A program made the position numbers and the translations under genes. A stretch of DNA of 40,407 nt from assembly GCA_018268715.1 (NCBI GenBank), contig JAFDVZ010000029.1:1-40407 (forward strand), in the 5' to 3' direction. The notes under the pieces were generated by a model that was not told where the DNA came from, made no database searches, and saw only the letters and a list, made by a program, of their open reading frames with translations. This DNA comes from Acidobacteriota bacterium. Lineage in GTDB: Bacteria > Acidobacteriota > Terriglobia > Bryobacterales > Bryobacteraceae. This document shows positions 1-10,292 of this stretch, in pieces; position 1 is the stretch's first letter; each line of letters starts with the position of its first letter.

Positions 1-83
1 CGCGGGGTGAAGTCACAGGCTAGGTGGCAGGAGTCAGAACCTGACGCGCAGCATCTCTCCCCGGGCGTCGAGGAAGTCGGAAT

Positions 84-1061
<978 letters not shown>

Positions 1062-1128
1062 GAGTTCTCATTGACGCCCGTTGCGCCGGGCTCTAAACCG
1101 TAATTGTACGATGGCGATGGGGGACGGC

Positions 1129-1905
1129 ATGGAATATAAGAACCTGAAAGTGGCGTTTGAGAAGCCCGTGGCGACGGTGACTCTGAACCGGCCCGAGAAG
1201 CGCAACGCGCTCTCACTCGAGTTGATGGAGGAACTGATCGCCGCGCTCGAGCAGGCGGCCGCCGAGGACGGCGTTCGAGCGGTGATTCTCGCGGCCGAGG
1301 GGAAGGTCTTCTCGTCAGGCCATGACCTGGGCGAGTTGAGCGGCCGAACGCTGGCCGATTATCGCCGCACCTTCGACGTCTGCACCGCTTTGATGGAGCG
1401 GATCCAGTCGATCCCGCAGCCGGTGATTGCGCGGGTGCAGGGCGTGGCCACGGCGGCGGGGTGCCAGTTGACGGCCTCCTGCGATCTGGCCGTCGCTTCG
1501 AGCGAAGCACGGTTCGCCACGCCCGGCGTGAAGATCGGCCTGTTCTGTACGACGCCGATGGTCGCCCTGACGCGCGCCATCGGCCGCAAACGGGCCATGG
1601 AGATGCTGCTGACCGGAGCGTTCATCGACGCGCGAACCGCCGCCGATTGGGGTCTGGTGAACCGCGTGGTCGAGCCGGACCGGCTGGAGGCGGAAACGTC
1701 CGCGCTCGCCGCACAAGTGGCCGCGGCGAGTCCGCTGACCGTCGCCGTGGGCAAGCAGGCCTTCTACACGCAGATCGACCTGGACCAGGCGAAGGCGTAC
1801 AGTTACGCCAAGGAAGTGATGTCGATGAATGCGCTGGCTGGCGATGCTCAGGAGGGCATTGCGGCCTTCCTGGGGAAACGCCAGCCGTGTTGGACCGGCC
1901 GCTAG
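1129..1905 (+). CDS. Enoyl-CoA hydratase/isomerase family protein, ECHDC3-like
   Basis: Crotonase-fold protein of about 258 aa, expected to act on an acyl-CoA in the cytoplasm. The first oxyanion-hole region reads SSGHDLGEL and the second GVATAAGCQLTASCDLAVAS, followed by FATPGVKIGLFCTTP. This pattern matches the ECHDC3 branch rather than fatty-acid beta-oxidation hydratases. In classical crotonase two glutamates activate water. Here the first (in QPE) is replaced by Gly (TPG), while the second (RAME) is kept, so ordinary hydratase activity is doubtful. I chose the ATG at 1129 because GGGGGA lies four bases upstream. In-frame ATGs at 1111 and 1117 are possible. Its TAG overlaps the TAG of the converging TolC gene. 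Confidence 0.85.
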   Translation: MEYKNLKVAFEKPVATVTLNRPEKRNALSLELMEELIAALEQAAAEDGVRAVILAAEGKVFSSGHDLGELSGRTLADYRRTFDVCTALMERIQSIPQPVIARVQGVATAAGCQLTASCDLAVASSEARFATPGVKIGLFCTTPMVALTRAIGRKRAMEMLLTGAFIDARTAADWGLVNRVVEPDRLEAETSALAAQVAAASPLTVAVGKQAFYTQIDLDQAKAYSYAKEVMSMNALAGDAQEGIAAFLGKRQPCWTGR

Positions 1906-3170
1906 CGCAACGCTCCGATCTGGTACTGAAGCGAGCTCCACTCCGCCTGGTAGTCGTAGCGCGCGTTCGTGTTGGCGATCAGGGCCGAGGTCAGGTTCAA
2001 CTGCGCCTGGCTCAGTTCCACGATGGCGCTCAACCCCAGGTTGTAGCGTTGTTGCGCCAGCTCGAGCGCGAGCTTCGCCTGCTCGAGCAGCTTCTCCGTA
2101 AGCGAGAGACGATCGTAGCCGGTCTGCGCGTCCAGGTAGGCCACCTGAACGTCGCGCATGACGCGGTTTTCGAAGTCCTTGAGGCTTGCCGCCGCGCCGC
2201 GAGCCCGTAACTCCGCTTCCGATCGACGGGCCTTGTAGAGGCCGCCGTTCAGGATCGGGATGTTCAGGTTCATGCCCACGGCGCCGTAATGGTTGGACAC
2301 CTGCTCGACAGCGGCCGGCGCGACGCCCACCGCCGCCACGGCGCTGACGGTCGGCCTCCAGAGTTCGCCTTCCGCCTTGGCGAAGCGTTCGGTCGCCGCG
2401 AGTTCATGTCGCAGCGCGGCGAGTTCCGGACGGTCCTTGAGCGCCGATGCGATCAGCGTCTTATCATCGTCCGGCGGGGCGGCGGGCATCGGCTCGTCGC
2501 TCAACTCAAAGCTCCTGCGGCTTGGTTCGGCGATGGCGTTGGCCAGCGCCGCGGTGGACGCCTTCAGGTTGTTTTGAGCGGTGGCGAGCAGCAGTTTCGC
2601 CTCCGCCAGATTGACGTTGGCGAAGCTGACGTCGAGGCTCGACTTCAGCGCGTTGCGGGCCAGCGCCGCGATCTGATCGGCCACCAGTTGCCGCGCGGAT
2701 ACGGTCTGCTGGGCCACCTTGAGGACGGCCTGCGCCCGTAATACGCCGAAATAGGCGCCATCCACGGCCAGCAGTGCGGTGGCTCGGGTGGCGTCGGTGT
2801 TGTCGAGTTGCGACTGCGCGCGGGATTCGGCGGAGCCCACCAGGTCGGCGGTGCGGCCGAAGTCCGTGATGAACTGGCTGACTCCGACGCCGCTGGCGAA
2901 GCGGCTGTAGAGCGCCGGATTATTCAGGGAGCCGGCCGCCAGGCGCGTGCCGTTGTCGGCGCCCACCGCGGTCACGCTGCCGAAGGCCGCCGGCTGGTAA
3001 ACCGACTTCAACTCCTTCGGGATCTGCCCGTAGGCGTCGGCGGTGAATCGCGCGGCGGCGACCCGTGGGCTGTTCTTCGCGGCCAGTTCCTCCGCTTGCT
3101 TGAGCGTCAGCTTCAGCGCGTCCTGGCCGAAGGCGGCGCCCATCATGAGAAACGCGACGGCCCATCTCAT
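1902..3170 (-). CDS. TolC-family outer membrane efflux channel
   Basis: Outer membrane component of the tripartite efflux system encoded by this operon. The 422-aa protein starts with a signal peptide (residues 1 to about 15, ending AAFG-Q). It contains two related halves rich in Ala, Leu, Gln and Asn that are typical of the long periplasmic helices of TolC/OprM proteins. The repeat signature appears as LAEAKLLLATAQNN in the first half and LSQAQLNLTSALIANTNARYDY in the second. Its ATG overlaps the stop of the RND pump gene (ATGA at 3170-3167), so it should be translated by coupling as the last gene of the operon. Substrate is unknown. Confidence 0.9.
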   Translation of the reverse strand: MRWAVAFLMMGAAFGQDALKLTLKQAEELAAKNSPRVAAARFTADAYGQIPKELKSVYQPAAFGSVTAVGADNGTRLAAGSLNNPALYSRFASGVGVSQFITDFGRTADLVGSAESRAQSQLDNTDATRATALLAVDGAYFGVLRAQAVLKVAQQTVSARQLVADQIAALARNALKSSLDVSFANVNLAEAKLLLATAQNNLKASTAALANAIAEPSRRSFELSDEPMPAAPPDDDKTLIASALKDRPELAALRHELAATERFAKAEGELWRPTVSAVAAVGVAPAAVEQVSNHYGAVGMNLNIPILNGGLYKARRSEAELRARGAAASLKDFENRVMRDVQVAYLDAQTGYDRLSLTEKLLEQAKLALELAQQRYNLGLSAIVELSQAQLNLTSALIANTNARYDYQAEWSSLQYQIGALR

Positions 3171-6100
3171 GCGGCGGCTCCCATGGCCTTTTCGCGATGC
3201 ACCGCATAGTAGGCGGCGGGCACCAGGAAGACCGTCAGGGCCACCGACAGCGTCAGGCCGCCGATGATGGCGCGCGCCAGCGGAGCGTAGGCTTCGCTGC
3301 CCGCGCCGAGTTTCAACGCCATCGGCATCAGGCCGATGATGGTGGCGAGCGATGTCATCAGCACCGGGCGCAGGCGGACGCGGCAGGCAGTGGCGACGGC
3401 GTTGCGCACCGTGTGTCCCTCGCCGCGCAGGTGACGCGTGAACTCCACGATCAGGATGCTGTTGGATACGGCGATGCCGACCAGCATCACCACGCCCATC
3501 AGCGACATCACGTTGAGGGTTGTGTCGGTCAGGTACAGGGTCAGGACCACGCCGGCCAAGCCAGGCGGCACGGCCACCAGAATGATGAACGGATCGACGA
3601 ACGATCGGAACTGCGCCACCAGGATCAGGTACAGCAGCACCACGGAGAGAATCAGGCCGATGGTGAAACTGCGGAAGGAGGCGCGCATGCCCTGCACCAT
3701 CCCGCGCAGCGTGACGGTCAGTCCGGTGGGTATCTTTTCGCCGGCGATGATGCGGTCGATCGAATTCGCGATCCTGCCCAGATCCTCGTGCAGGGGCCGC
3801 ACGAAGATATCGATGGTGCGGCGCAGTTGGTAGTGGTCCACCTCGGTCGGCGACTTGATCCGTTGAATGTTGCTGACCATGTCGAGGCGCGTCGGATTGC
3901 TTCGAGAAGCGCCCCGCAGGGGGATCGAACGGAGGTCTGTAAGCGAATTCACCTGGGTTTCCGGATACTGAACGGTCAACATGTAGTCGTTGCCGGTCTT
4001 CGGATCAATCCAGAAACTGGGCGCGATCATCGTGTTGGAGGTCAGCGCGGTGATGATGTTATTCACCACTTCCTTCTGATCCAGTCCGAGTTCGCTCGCC
4101 CGGGTGCGGTCGACTTCGAGTTGCAGCGCAGGGTAGTCGACATCCTGCGGGATGAAGACGTCCGCAACGCCGTCGATCTTGCGGATCTGCGACGCCAGGC
4201 GCACCGCCGTGTCGTGCCCTCTTTCGATGTTGGAGCCGGCCACCTGCACGTCGATGGGAGCGGGAAGGCCGAGATTCAGCACCGCGTCCACCAGTCCGCC
4301 GGATTGGAAGTAGGCGTTCAACTCAGGCAGGTCAGACGCCAGCCGGCGCTTCACCCGCGACATGTATTCGTAACTGCCCAGCTTGTGGTCCTCTTTCAGA
4401 CTGACCTGGACAAAGGCCGTGTGCATGGCGGAGTTCGTCGTGTAGATCGCCGAGAAGTCGGGCGTGGAGCCGATGTTGGAGACGATCATGCCGAGGTCTT
4501 CGGGCGGCACCACCTTCCGCACCAACTCCTCCACCTTGGCCACTTCATTCTCGGTGACATTGAGCCGGGTGCCCGTCGGGGCCTTCAGATTGATGACGAA
4601 CTGGCCGGCATCGGTTCGCGGGAAGAACGACAGCCCGAGCAGCGGAAAGACCGCCAGCGAGGCGGCAAACAGCAGCGTGAATGCGCCCAGCGTCGCGATG
4701 GGCCGCCACAGCACCTTCGCCACCAGCTTGTCGTAGAAGCGGAGGAACCGCTCGAACTGGTCGTTAAACCACTTGTTGAAGCGCTCGCCGAAACTCCACT
4801 TCCTGGCGCGCCTGTGGGTCACGACCACCGGAATTTCCGCCGAGGGAGTGCCGTGATGCGCGGCCGCCTTGATGAAGCGCGCGCAGAACAGCGGCACCAC
4901 GGTGAGCGCCACCGCGTAGGAGGCGAACAGCGACAGCGCCACGGCCAGGGCCAGGGCGGAGAACAGGAACTTGCTGACGCCGTACAGGAACGTCACCGGA
5001 AAGAACACCACCACGGTGGTGAGCGTCGCGGCCAGCACCGGCAAGGCGACCTCGCGGCCGCCCAACTCCGCCGCCACTTCCGGCGATTCGCCTAACTCGA
5101 GATGCCGGTATATGTTCTCGAGAACCACCACGGAGTTGTCGATCAATCGCGAGAAGGCCAGGGCGAGTCCGCCCAGCACCATGCTGTTGATGGAGCCTCC
5201 GCCCATCGACAGGGCGATGAACGCCGCCAGCGCCGACAGCGGAATCGAGAAGAAGACGGCGACGGTGGCCCGCATGCTTCCCAGGAAGACCAGGATCATC
5301 ACCGAGGTGAGAAACAGGCCGACGCCGCCTTCGTGCAGCAACGTCTCGATCGCGGTCTTGACGAAGCGCGACTGATCGAACACCACCTTGCTGACTAACT
5401 GCGAGGGTACGTCGAACAAGTGACCCAGCGCCGACCGGACGCCTTCCACCACCGCGATCGTGTTGGTGTCGCCGCCCTGCTTCAACACGGGCAGGTAGAC
5501 GGAACGCTGCCCGTCGACGCGGACCACGTTCGTCTGAATCTGCTGGGAGTCCTTGGCGTAGCCGATGTCGGCCACGCGGACGGGCGCGTCGTTCACCACC
5601 TTGAGCGGCAGGTTGTCGATCTCCGACACGCTCTGAAGCTGACTGTTGGTGTAGATGTTATAGTCGAACGGCCCGATCTGCGCGTGCCCAGCGGGGAGGA
5701 TCAGGTTCGACTCGTTCACCGAACGAACCACGTCCATCAGGCTGAGATGGTGGGCCTCCAGCTTGAAGGGGTCGGCGTAGACCATGATCTGGCGGTAGCG
5801 TCCCCCGAACGGCTGCGGAACGGAAGCGCCCGGAACGCTGGCGATCTGGTTGCGAACCTGAAACTGGGCCAGGTCTCGCAGCGCCGTCTCATTCAGCCCC
5901 TCGCCCTTGAACGTAACCAGGCACACCGGCAGACTGGAAGCGTCGAACTTCAGCACCACCGGCGGCAATGTTCCGGGCGGCAGGCGCCGCAACTGGGCCA
6001 TCGCGAGGTTCGAGATGGTGGTCACCGCCGAGTCGGGATTCGTGCCCGGCTGGAAGTACACCTTGATGACGCTGACGCCCGGCAGCGAGCGCGACTCGAT

Positions 6101-6331
6101 ATGCTCGATGCCGCTGCCCAGCGTGAAGAAGCGTTCGAAACGGCTGGTGATGTCGGTCTCGATCTGTTCGGGCGGCATGCCGGAATAGAACGTCGCCACC
6201 ACCACCACCGGAATGTTCATCGACGGAAACATGTCCACCGGCATGCGCGACAGGCTGGTGACGCCCACCACCGCGATGAACAGACAGATGACGACGATGA
6301 AGTAGGGATTTCGGATCGCAAAGCGGGACAT
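3167..6331 (-). CDS. RND efflux pump, inner membrane permease
   Basis: Large inner-membrane transporter (1054 aa) of the AcrB/HAE-1 type that exports a substrate from periplasm or membrane through the TolC channel, driven by protons. The N-terminal TM segment is followed by the porter-domain start VVVVATFYSGMPPEQIE (42-58). The second TM bundle begins near residue 335 and the C-terminal bundle near 880. The proton-relay pair normally D-D in TM4 is D398-N399 (RLIDNSVVVLENI). The lysine normally in TM10 is S956 (AVSNSILIVEF). The adaptor gene lies 6 bp upstream and the TolC gene overlaps downstream. Whether it moves drugs, lipids or metals cannot be told from sequence; the heavy-metal subfamily signature is not apparent. 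Confidence 0.92.
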   Translation of the reverse strand: MSRFAIRNPYFIVVICLFIAVVGVTSLSRMPVDMFPSMNIPVVVVATFYSGMPPEQIETDITSRFERFFTLGSGIEHIESRSLPGVSVIKVYFQPGTNPDSAVTTISNLAMAQLRRLPPGTLPPVVLKFDASSLPVCLVTFKGEGLNETALRDLAQFQVRNQIASVPGASVPQPFGGRYRQIMVYADPFKLEAHHLSLMDVVRSVNESNLILPAGHAQIGPFDYNIYTNSQLQSVSEIDNLPLKVVNDAPVRVADIGYAKDSQQIQTNVVRVDGQRSVYLPVLKQGGDTNTIAVVEGVRSALGHLFDVPSQLVSKVVFDQSRFVKTAIETLLHEGGVGLFLTSVMILVFLGSMRATVAVFFSIPLSALAAFIALSMGGGSINSMVLGGLALAFSRLIDNSVVVLENIYRHLELGESPEVAAELGGREVALPVLAATLTTVVVFFPVTFLYGVSKFLFSALALAVALSLFASYAVALTVVPLFCARFIKAAAHHGTPSAEIPVVVTHRRARKWSFGERFNKWFNDQFERFLRFYDKLVAKVLWRPIATLGAFTLLFAASLAVFPLLGLSFFPRTDAGQFVINLKAPTGTRLNVTENEVAKVEELVRKVVPPEDLGMIVSNIGSTPDFSAIYTTNSAMHTAFVQVSLKEDHKLGSYEYMSRVKRRLASDLPELNAYFQSGGLVDAVLNLGLPAPIDVQVAGSNIERGHDTAVRLASQIRKIDGVADVFIPQDVDYPALQLEVDRTRASELGLDQKEVVNNIITALTSNTMIAPSFWIDPKTGNDYMLTVQYPETQVNSLTDLRSIPLRGASRSNPTRLDMVSNIQRIKSPTEVDHYQLRRTIDIFVRPLHEDLGRIANSIDRIIAGEKIPTGLTVTLRGMVQGMRASFRSFTIGLILSVVLLYLILVAQFRSFVDPFIILVAVPPGLAGVVLTLYLTDTTLNVMSLMGVVMLVGIAVSNSILIVEFTRHLRGEGHTVRNAVATACRVRLRPVLMTSLATIIGLMPMALKLGAGSEAYAPLARAIIGGLTLSVALTVFLVPAAYYAVHREKAMGAAA

Positions 6332-6337
6332 GGGTGA

Positions 6338-7555
6338 TTATTCCGCCTTGATCGGCGCCATCTCCGTCACTTTCGGCACAACCTGTTGGCCCTCGGCAAG
6401 CTGGCTGCGATTGCCGATGGCGATCAGGTCGCCGGCGTCCAGTCCCGATTCGATTTCGGCGAAATTAGCGGTCTCCAGGCCCAGGCGGACGCGCCGCACC
6501 TCGACACGGTTGTCCTTGGTGACCACGTACACGACGGGCTCCTTCCCGGTGCCGCCGATGGCGGTGACGGGAACCACCAGCGCCTGGTCGCGGTGCTCCA
6601 GGGTGAGGTTCACCTCGGCGTACATTCCGGGAATCAGGGTGAGGTTCGCATTGGGCACGTCCACTTCGGTGTCCATGGTGCGCGTATCCGTCTGCACGCG
6701 GTCGGCGAACCGCGCCACCCGCCCGGGGAAGCTTCTATGCAGCGACGGCGCCGACACCATCACCGTGGACCCGATCTTGATCGAGGGCACCGCCGACTCC
6801 GGCACCGGCAGAATCAGTCGTAGCAGGGTGTTCTCCGACAGCCGGACCAGCGGCATGGCCTGCGTCTGCGAACTGGTTCCCGCCTGAATCATCGAGCCCG
6901 TGTTGGCGAAGCGTTTCGTGATGACGCCCGCAAACGGCGCGGTGACTCGCATGTAGTTGTTCAGCGTCTGGGTCTTGGCCAACTCGGCTTGCGCGACGCG
7001 GACCTGCTCCTGGTCGGCCGCCAGGCTCGATTTCGCCGCGGCCACCTGGGCCTCGGCGACCAGGTCGCGCCCATGGGCGTCGTCCACTTCCTGCTGCGCG
7101 ATCAGGCCGGGCTTCTCCTTCATCACGCCGGCCAACCGCGTGTAGGACAGGTGCGCGATGTCGTGCGCCGATTGCGCGCGCTGCAACTCCTCCTGCGCGC
7201 GGCGGACGTCCGCGCTGGCCCTCTGCAGGGTGGCTTTACCCCGCGCGAGGTCGTCGGCCATTTCCGGCGCCTCGAGCACGGCCAGCAGTTGTCCCTGCCG
7301 GACGCGATCGCCGATATCAACGTTGATGTTCTTGACGTATCCGGCCACCTTCGCCATCACGTCAATTTCCTGAAACGGCCTGAATTCGCCGGTGAGAACC
7401 AGGCTTCTCGAGAGGTCCTGAAGTCCAGCCCGCGCCACCGCCACGGTAGGGGCGTCCGGAACAGAAGCAGCTTCCACCGTTTTCTGCCGGCTGCAGGCGC
7501 ACAGTCCTCCAAGGGTCACAACCGCGGTTGCGTACAAGAGATGCTGAGGGGTCAT
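6338..7555 (-). CDS. RND efflux periplasmic adaptor (membrane fusion lipoprotein)
   Basis: First gene of the efflux operon. The 405-aa protein links the RND pump to the outer membrane channel. The N-terminus has a lipoprotein-type signal with lipobox L18-C-A-C21, so it is probably lipid-anchored in the inner membrane with the rest in the periplasm. Order of domains: barrel-sandwich (VMAKVAGYVKNINVDIGDRV, about 68-87), a long Ala/Gln/Arg-rich coiled-coil hairpin (about 100-185), the second lipoyl half (YMRVTAPFAGVITKR), beta-barrel, and membrane-proximal domain. AGGA lies five bases before the ATG, which supports the start. The gene is divergent from the sulfatase, so the 135-bp space between them should hold both promoters. 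I could not define these with confidence. Confidence 0.91.
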   Translation of the reverse strand: MTPQHLLYATAVVTLGGLCACSRQKTVEAASVPDAPTVAVARAGLQDLSRSLVLTGEFRPFQEIDVMAKVAGYVKNINVDIGDRVRQGQLLAVLEAPEMADDLARGKATLQRASADVRRAQEELQRAQSAHDIAHLSYTRLAGVMKEKPGLIAQQEVDDAHGRDLVAEAQVAAAKSSLAADQEQVRVAQAELAKTQTLNNYMRVTAPFAGVITKRFANTGSMIQAGTSSQTQAMPLVRLSENTLLRLILPVPESAVPSIKIGSTVMVSAPSLHRSFPGRVARFADRVQTDTRTMDTEVDVPNANLTLIPGMYAEVNLTLEHRDQALVVPVTAIGGTGKEPVVYVVTKDNRVEVRRVRLGLETANFAEIESGLDAGDLIAIGNRSQLAEGQQVVPKVTEMAPIKAE

Positions 7556-7690
7556 TCTAGTCCTGACTAATGGTAAACGAGAGCGATTCTGATACGATCG
7601 GCATTCGAGGATTTGGAGGGATCACCAGGCTATAGGACCTTCTGTTAAGTAGAACCCCCTCCGTCGGTTTTCAACACAGTGTCACCGTTA

Positions 7691-9139
7691 ATGATGACGA
7701 GTACGAGCTTTCGTAACAGGCTTTCGCGACGTTCCTTCGCGGCCGCGGCGGCGGGGGCGGCCGCGTCGCTCGGCGGGGAGGCCGCGCGCCGGCCGAACAT
7801 CCTGTTTATCATGCCGGATCAACTGCGGGCCGCGGCTCTCGGCTCGATGGGCGATCCGAACGCGGCCACGCCGAATATCGACCGGCTCGCCTCCGAAGGC
7901 GTGCTGTTGCGCAACACCATCGCGAACACGCCGGTGTGTTGCCCGGCTCGCGCGAACATACTGACGGGCCGGTATGCGCACCGCAACGGGATGGTCGCCA
8001 ACGACCTGCGCCTGCGTGAGTCGGAAACGACGCTGTCCCAGGCGCTGGCCGCCGCGGGCTATCGCACCGGTTTCATCGGAAAGTGGCACCTGGACGGCGG
8101 TCCCCGAATGCCCGGGTTCGTACCACCCGGCCCGCGCCGTCACGGCTTTGAGTACTGGGCCGCCAACGAATGCAGCCACTCCCACTTCAGCACGCAGTAC
8201 TTCCGCGATTCGCCGGAACCGATCCCGATCCGGAAGTTCGAGGCGGAGGCGTGGGCCGACCTCGCCATCGGATTCCTGCGCGAATCCTCGCGCGCCGCCG
8301 CCCGGCCCTTCTTCCTTACCGTGCAGATGGGGCCCCCGCACGACCCCTACAAGGCGCCGCCCGAGTATTCGCGCCGCTTCGATCCGGCGAAGCTTCGCGT
8401 GCGGCCCAACTGGCGCGAGGGCGTCACCGGCGGCGGCCGCGCCGACCTCGCGGAATACTACGCGATGCTCGCCGCGGTGGACGATCAGGTGGGCCGCCTG
8501 ATGCGGGCGCTCGATGACTACGGCCTGCGCAACGACACCATCGTGCTGTTCTCCTCCGACCACGGCGACATGCTGGGCTCGCAAGGGCTGCGGCTGAAAC
8601 GAAAGCCGTGGGAGGAATCGATCCACATTCCTGGCATCGTTCGCTATCCGCGCCGGATTCGCGCGGGCCGAACAAGCGATGGCATCTTCACGCACGTCGA
8701 CTTCGCCCCGACGTTGCTCGCCATGGCGGGCGTCGCCGCGCCGTCGACGATGCAAGGTGCTGACCTGTCCGGGCTGTTGACGGGAACCGCGAGCCTTGGA
8801 CCGGATTCGGCCTTCCTCCAGATCTTCGGGCCCTATCGAGGCGACGGGACCGAAGGGGGATGGCGGGGCGTCCGCACGTCGCGCTACACGTACGCGCGCT
8901 ACCAGAACCGCCCCTGGGTCCTGTACGACCTGGAACGCGACCCGTATCAGTTGCGCAATCTGGCGGACAACAAGAAGCTGGCGGGGGAACTGGACCGCGA
9001 ACTCGCGCGATGGATGGAGCGGACCGGCGACAGTTGGAGCAACGACTGGACGGCGCTGGTGGAAGACGACAGCCGCCTGTTCCGCGACAAGACCTATTAC
9101 ACGGTGGGCGAATACCTGGCCGAACACAGCGGCCGTTGA
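7691..9139 (+). CDS. Exported sulfatase (type I, formylglycine-dependent)
   Basis: Hydrolyses sulfate esters, probably on a polysaccharide or sugar, outside the cytoplasm. About 482 aa. The N-terminus carries a Tat-type signal (S-R-R-S-F followed by an Ala-rich core). The mature domain starts RPNILFIMPDQLR, the usual sulfatase entry strand. The activation motif is C-C-P-A-R within TPVCCPARANILTG, so the first Cys should become formylglycine. Further active-site pieces are GKWHLDGG and SSDHGDMLG. The ATG at 7691 directly precedes the Tat region; a GTG at 7679 is in frame. It is followed at 39 bp by a mannonate-dehydratase-like gene and then a FucP-like permease, so a role in uptake and use of a sulfated sugar polymer is likely. 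The substrate is unknown. Confidence 0.92.
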   Translation: MMTSTSFRNRLSRRSFAAAAAGAAASLGGEAARRPNILFIMPDQLRAAALGSMGDPNAATPNIDRLASEGVLLRNTIANTPVCCPARANILTGRYAHRNGMVANDLRLRESETTLSQALAAAGYRTGFIGKWHLDGGPRMPGFVPPGPRRHGFEYWAANECSHSHFSTQYFRDSPEPIPIRKFEAEAWADLAIGFLRESSRAAARPFFLTVQMGPPHDPYKAPPEYSRRFDPAKLRVRPNWREGVTGGGRADLAEYYAMLAAVDDQVGRLMRALDDYGLRNDTIVLFSSDHGDMLGSQGLRLKRKPWEESIHIPGIVRYPRRIRAGRTSDGIFTHVDFAPTLLAMAGVAAPSTMQGADLSGLLTGTASLGPDSAFLQIFGPYRGDGTEGGWRGVRTSRYTYARYQNRPWVLYDLERDPYQLRNLADNKKLAGELDRELARWMERTGDSWSNDWTALVEDDSRLFRDKTYYTVGEYLAEHSGR

Positions 9140-9178
9140 ATCCTGGACGGCGCGTAGGATAGGCTGTTCTCACCGCCT

Positions 9179-10264
9179 ATGAACCGCCGCAAATTCTTCT
9201 CGAATTCGAGCGCCGCGATTGCGCTCGGCGTCGGGCTCGCCCCGACCGCCACGCCTTCCAGGCGCGCACTGATGAAGCTGGGATGCCAGAGCGCTCCCAC
9301 CACCGACGAACATCTGAAGTACTTCGCTCGCTACGGCGTCAGGAATATCTGCGGCTATCCGGAAATCGCCGACGGCCGGCTGTACGCCACCGTCGACGAG
9401 TTGAAGCGGATGGTCGAACTGGCGCATTCCAACGGCGTTTCGGTGGATTGCCTGGCGCCGCCGTTCCTCGGCTCGAGCCATGTGGACAAGGAGAAGCACG
9501 CCTCCATCATGCTCGCGCAGAGCCCCGAGCGCGACGGCGACATCGAGTCGATGCAGACGCTCATCCGCAACTGTGCGGCGGCGGGCGTACCGTCGATCAA
9601 GTACAACATGAGCCTGCTCGGCGTGCTGCGCACGGAGCGGACCAAGGGCCGCGGCGACGCAACCTACAGCACCTGGCGGCTGCGCGAGGCCAAGCCTCCC
9701 ACGCCGGTGACGCGCGCCGGCGTGGTGAACGCCGAGCAGTTCTGGGAGCGCATCACCTACTTCCTGGACCACATCATTCCGGTGGCGAACGAGTACAAGA
9801 TCCGGATGGCCTGCCATCCGCACGACCCCGGCGTCCCGCCCGAAGGCTACCAGGGCGTGACGCGCGTGCTCGGCACGGTGGACGGTTTGAAGCGCTTCGT
9901 CTCCATTCGCGAGAGTCCCTATCATGGCCTGAACTTCTGCCAGGGCACGGTGTCGGAGATGTTGCAGGATCCGGGCAAGGAGATCTACGACGTCATTCGC
10001 TACTTCGGCTCGCGCAAGAAGATCTTCAACGTCCACTTCCGCAACATCCGCGGCAAGCGCGACGATTTCGTCGAGGTGTATCCGGACGAGGGCGACATCG
10101 ACCTGGTGAAGGCGATCAAGCTGTACCGCGACCTGGAATACCCGTATCTGTTGATGCCGGACCATGTGCCGGTGGCGCCGGGCGATCCGCGGGGCCTCCA
10201 ATCGTTCGCCTTCTGCTACGGCTATATCCGCGCCCTGATACAAGGCTTGGATCAGATGGCGTAG
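9179..10264 (+). CDS. Mannonate dehydratase-like TIM-barrel protein with Tat signal
   Basis: The 361-aa protein resembles UxuA, which dehydrates D-mannonate to 2-keto-3-deoxygluconate using a divalent metal. Residues equivalent to UxuA metal ligands can be seen: H213 in ACHPHDPG, C254 in NFCQGT, H286 in NVHFRN and D328 in MPDHVP. The N-terminus (MNRRKFF followed by a hydrophobic stretch to about residue 27) looks like a Tat signal, which is unusual for a UxuA homologue. It could instead be a relative with another sugar substrate. It sits between an exported sulfatase and a FucP-like permease on the same strand (gaps 39 and 28 bp), which argues for one sugar-catabolic operon. The family is fairly sure; the exact reaction is not. 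Confidence 0.78.
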   Translation: MNRRKFFSNSSAAIALGVGLAPTATPSRRALMKLGCQSAPTTDEHLKYFARYGVRNICGYPEIADGRLYATVDELKRMVELAHSNGVSVDCLAPPFLGSSHVDKEKHASIMLAQSPERDGDIESMQTLIRNCAAAGVPSIKYNMSLLGVLRTERTKGRGDATYSTWRLREAKPPTPVTRAGVVNAEQFWERITYFLDHIIPVANEYKIRMACHPHDPGVPPEGYQGVTRVLGTVDGLKRFVSIRESPYHGLNFCQGTVSEMLQDPGKEIYDVIRYFGSRKKIFNVHFRNIRGKRDDFVEVYPDEGDIDLVKAIKLYRDLEYPYLLMPDHVPVAPGDPRGLQSFAFCYGYIRALIQGLDQMA

Positions 10265-10292
10265 CGGCGCGCTGATAGAATCGTGGCAGATC

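Noticed and set aside
1-83. Possible end of a membrane-protein gene (short frame ending M-L-R-V-R-F-stop on the minus strand)
   Set aside because: The frame could only continue by overlapping galE and is too short to support.
3197-5095. Long open frame of more than 600 codons antisense to the RND pump gene
   Set aside because: Its translation is rich in Arg, His, Gln and Asp with no known domain, as expected for the reverse strand of a high-GC gene. The pump on the other strand is unmistakable.
7688-9127. Open frame of about 480 codons antisense to the sulfatase
   Set aside because: No recognisable domain and a biased composition; the sulfatase motifs on the plus strand are intact.
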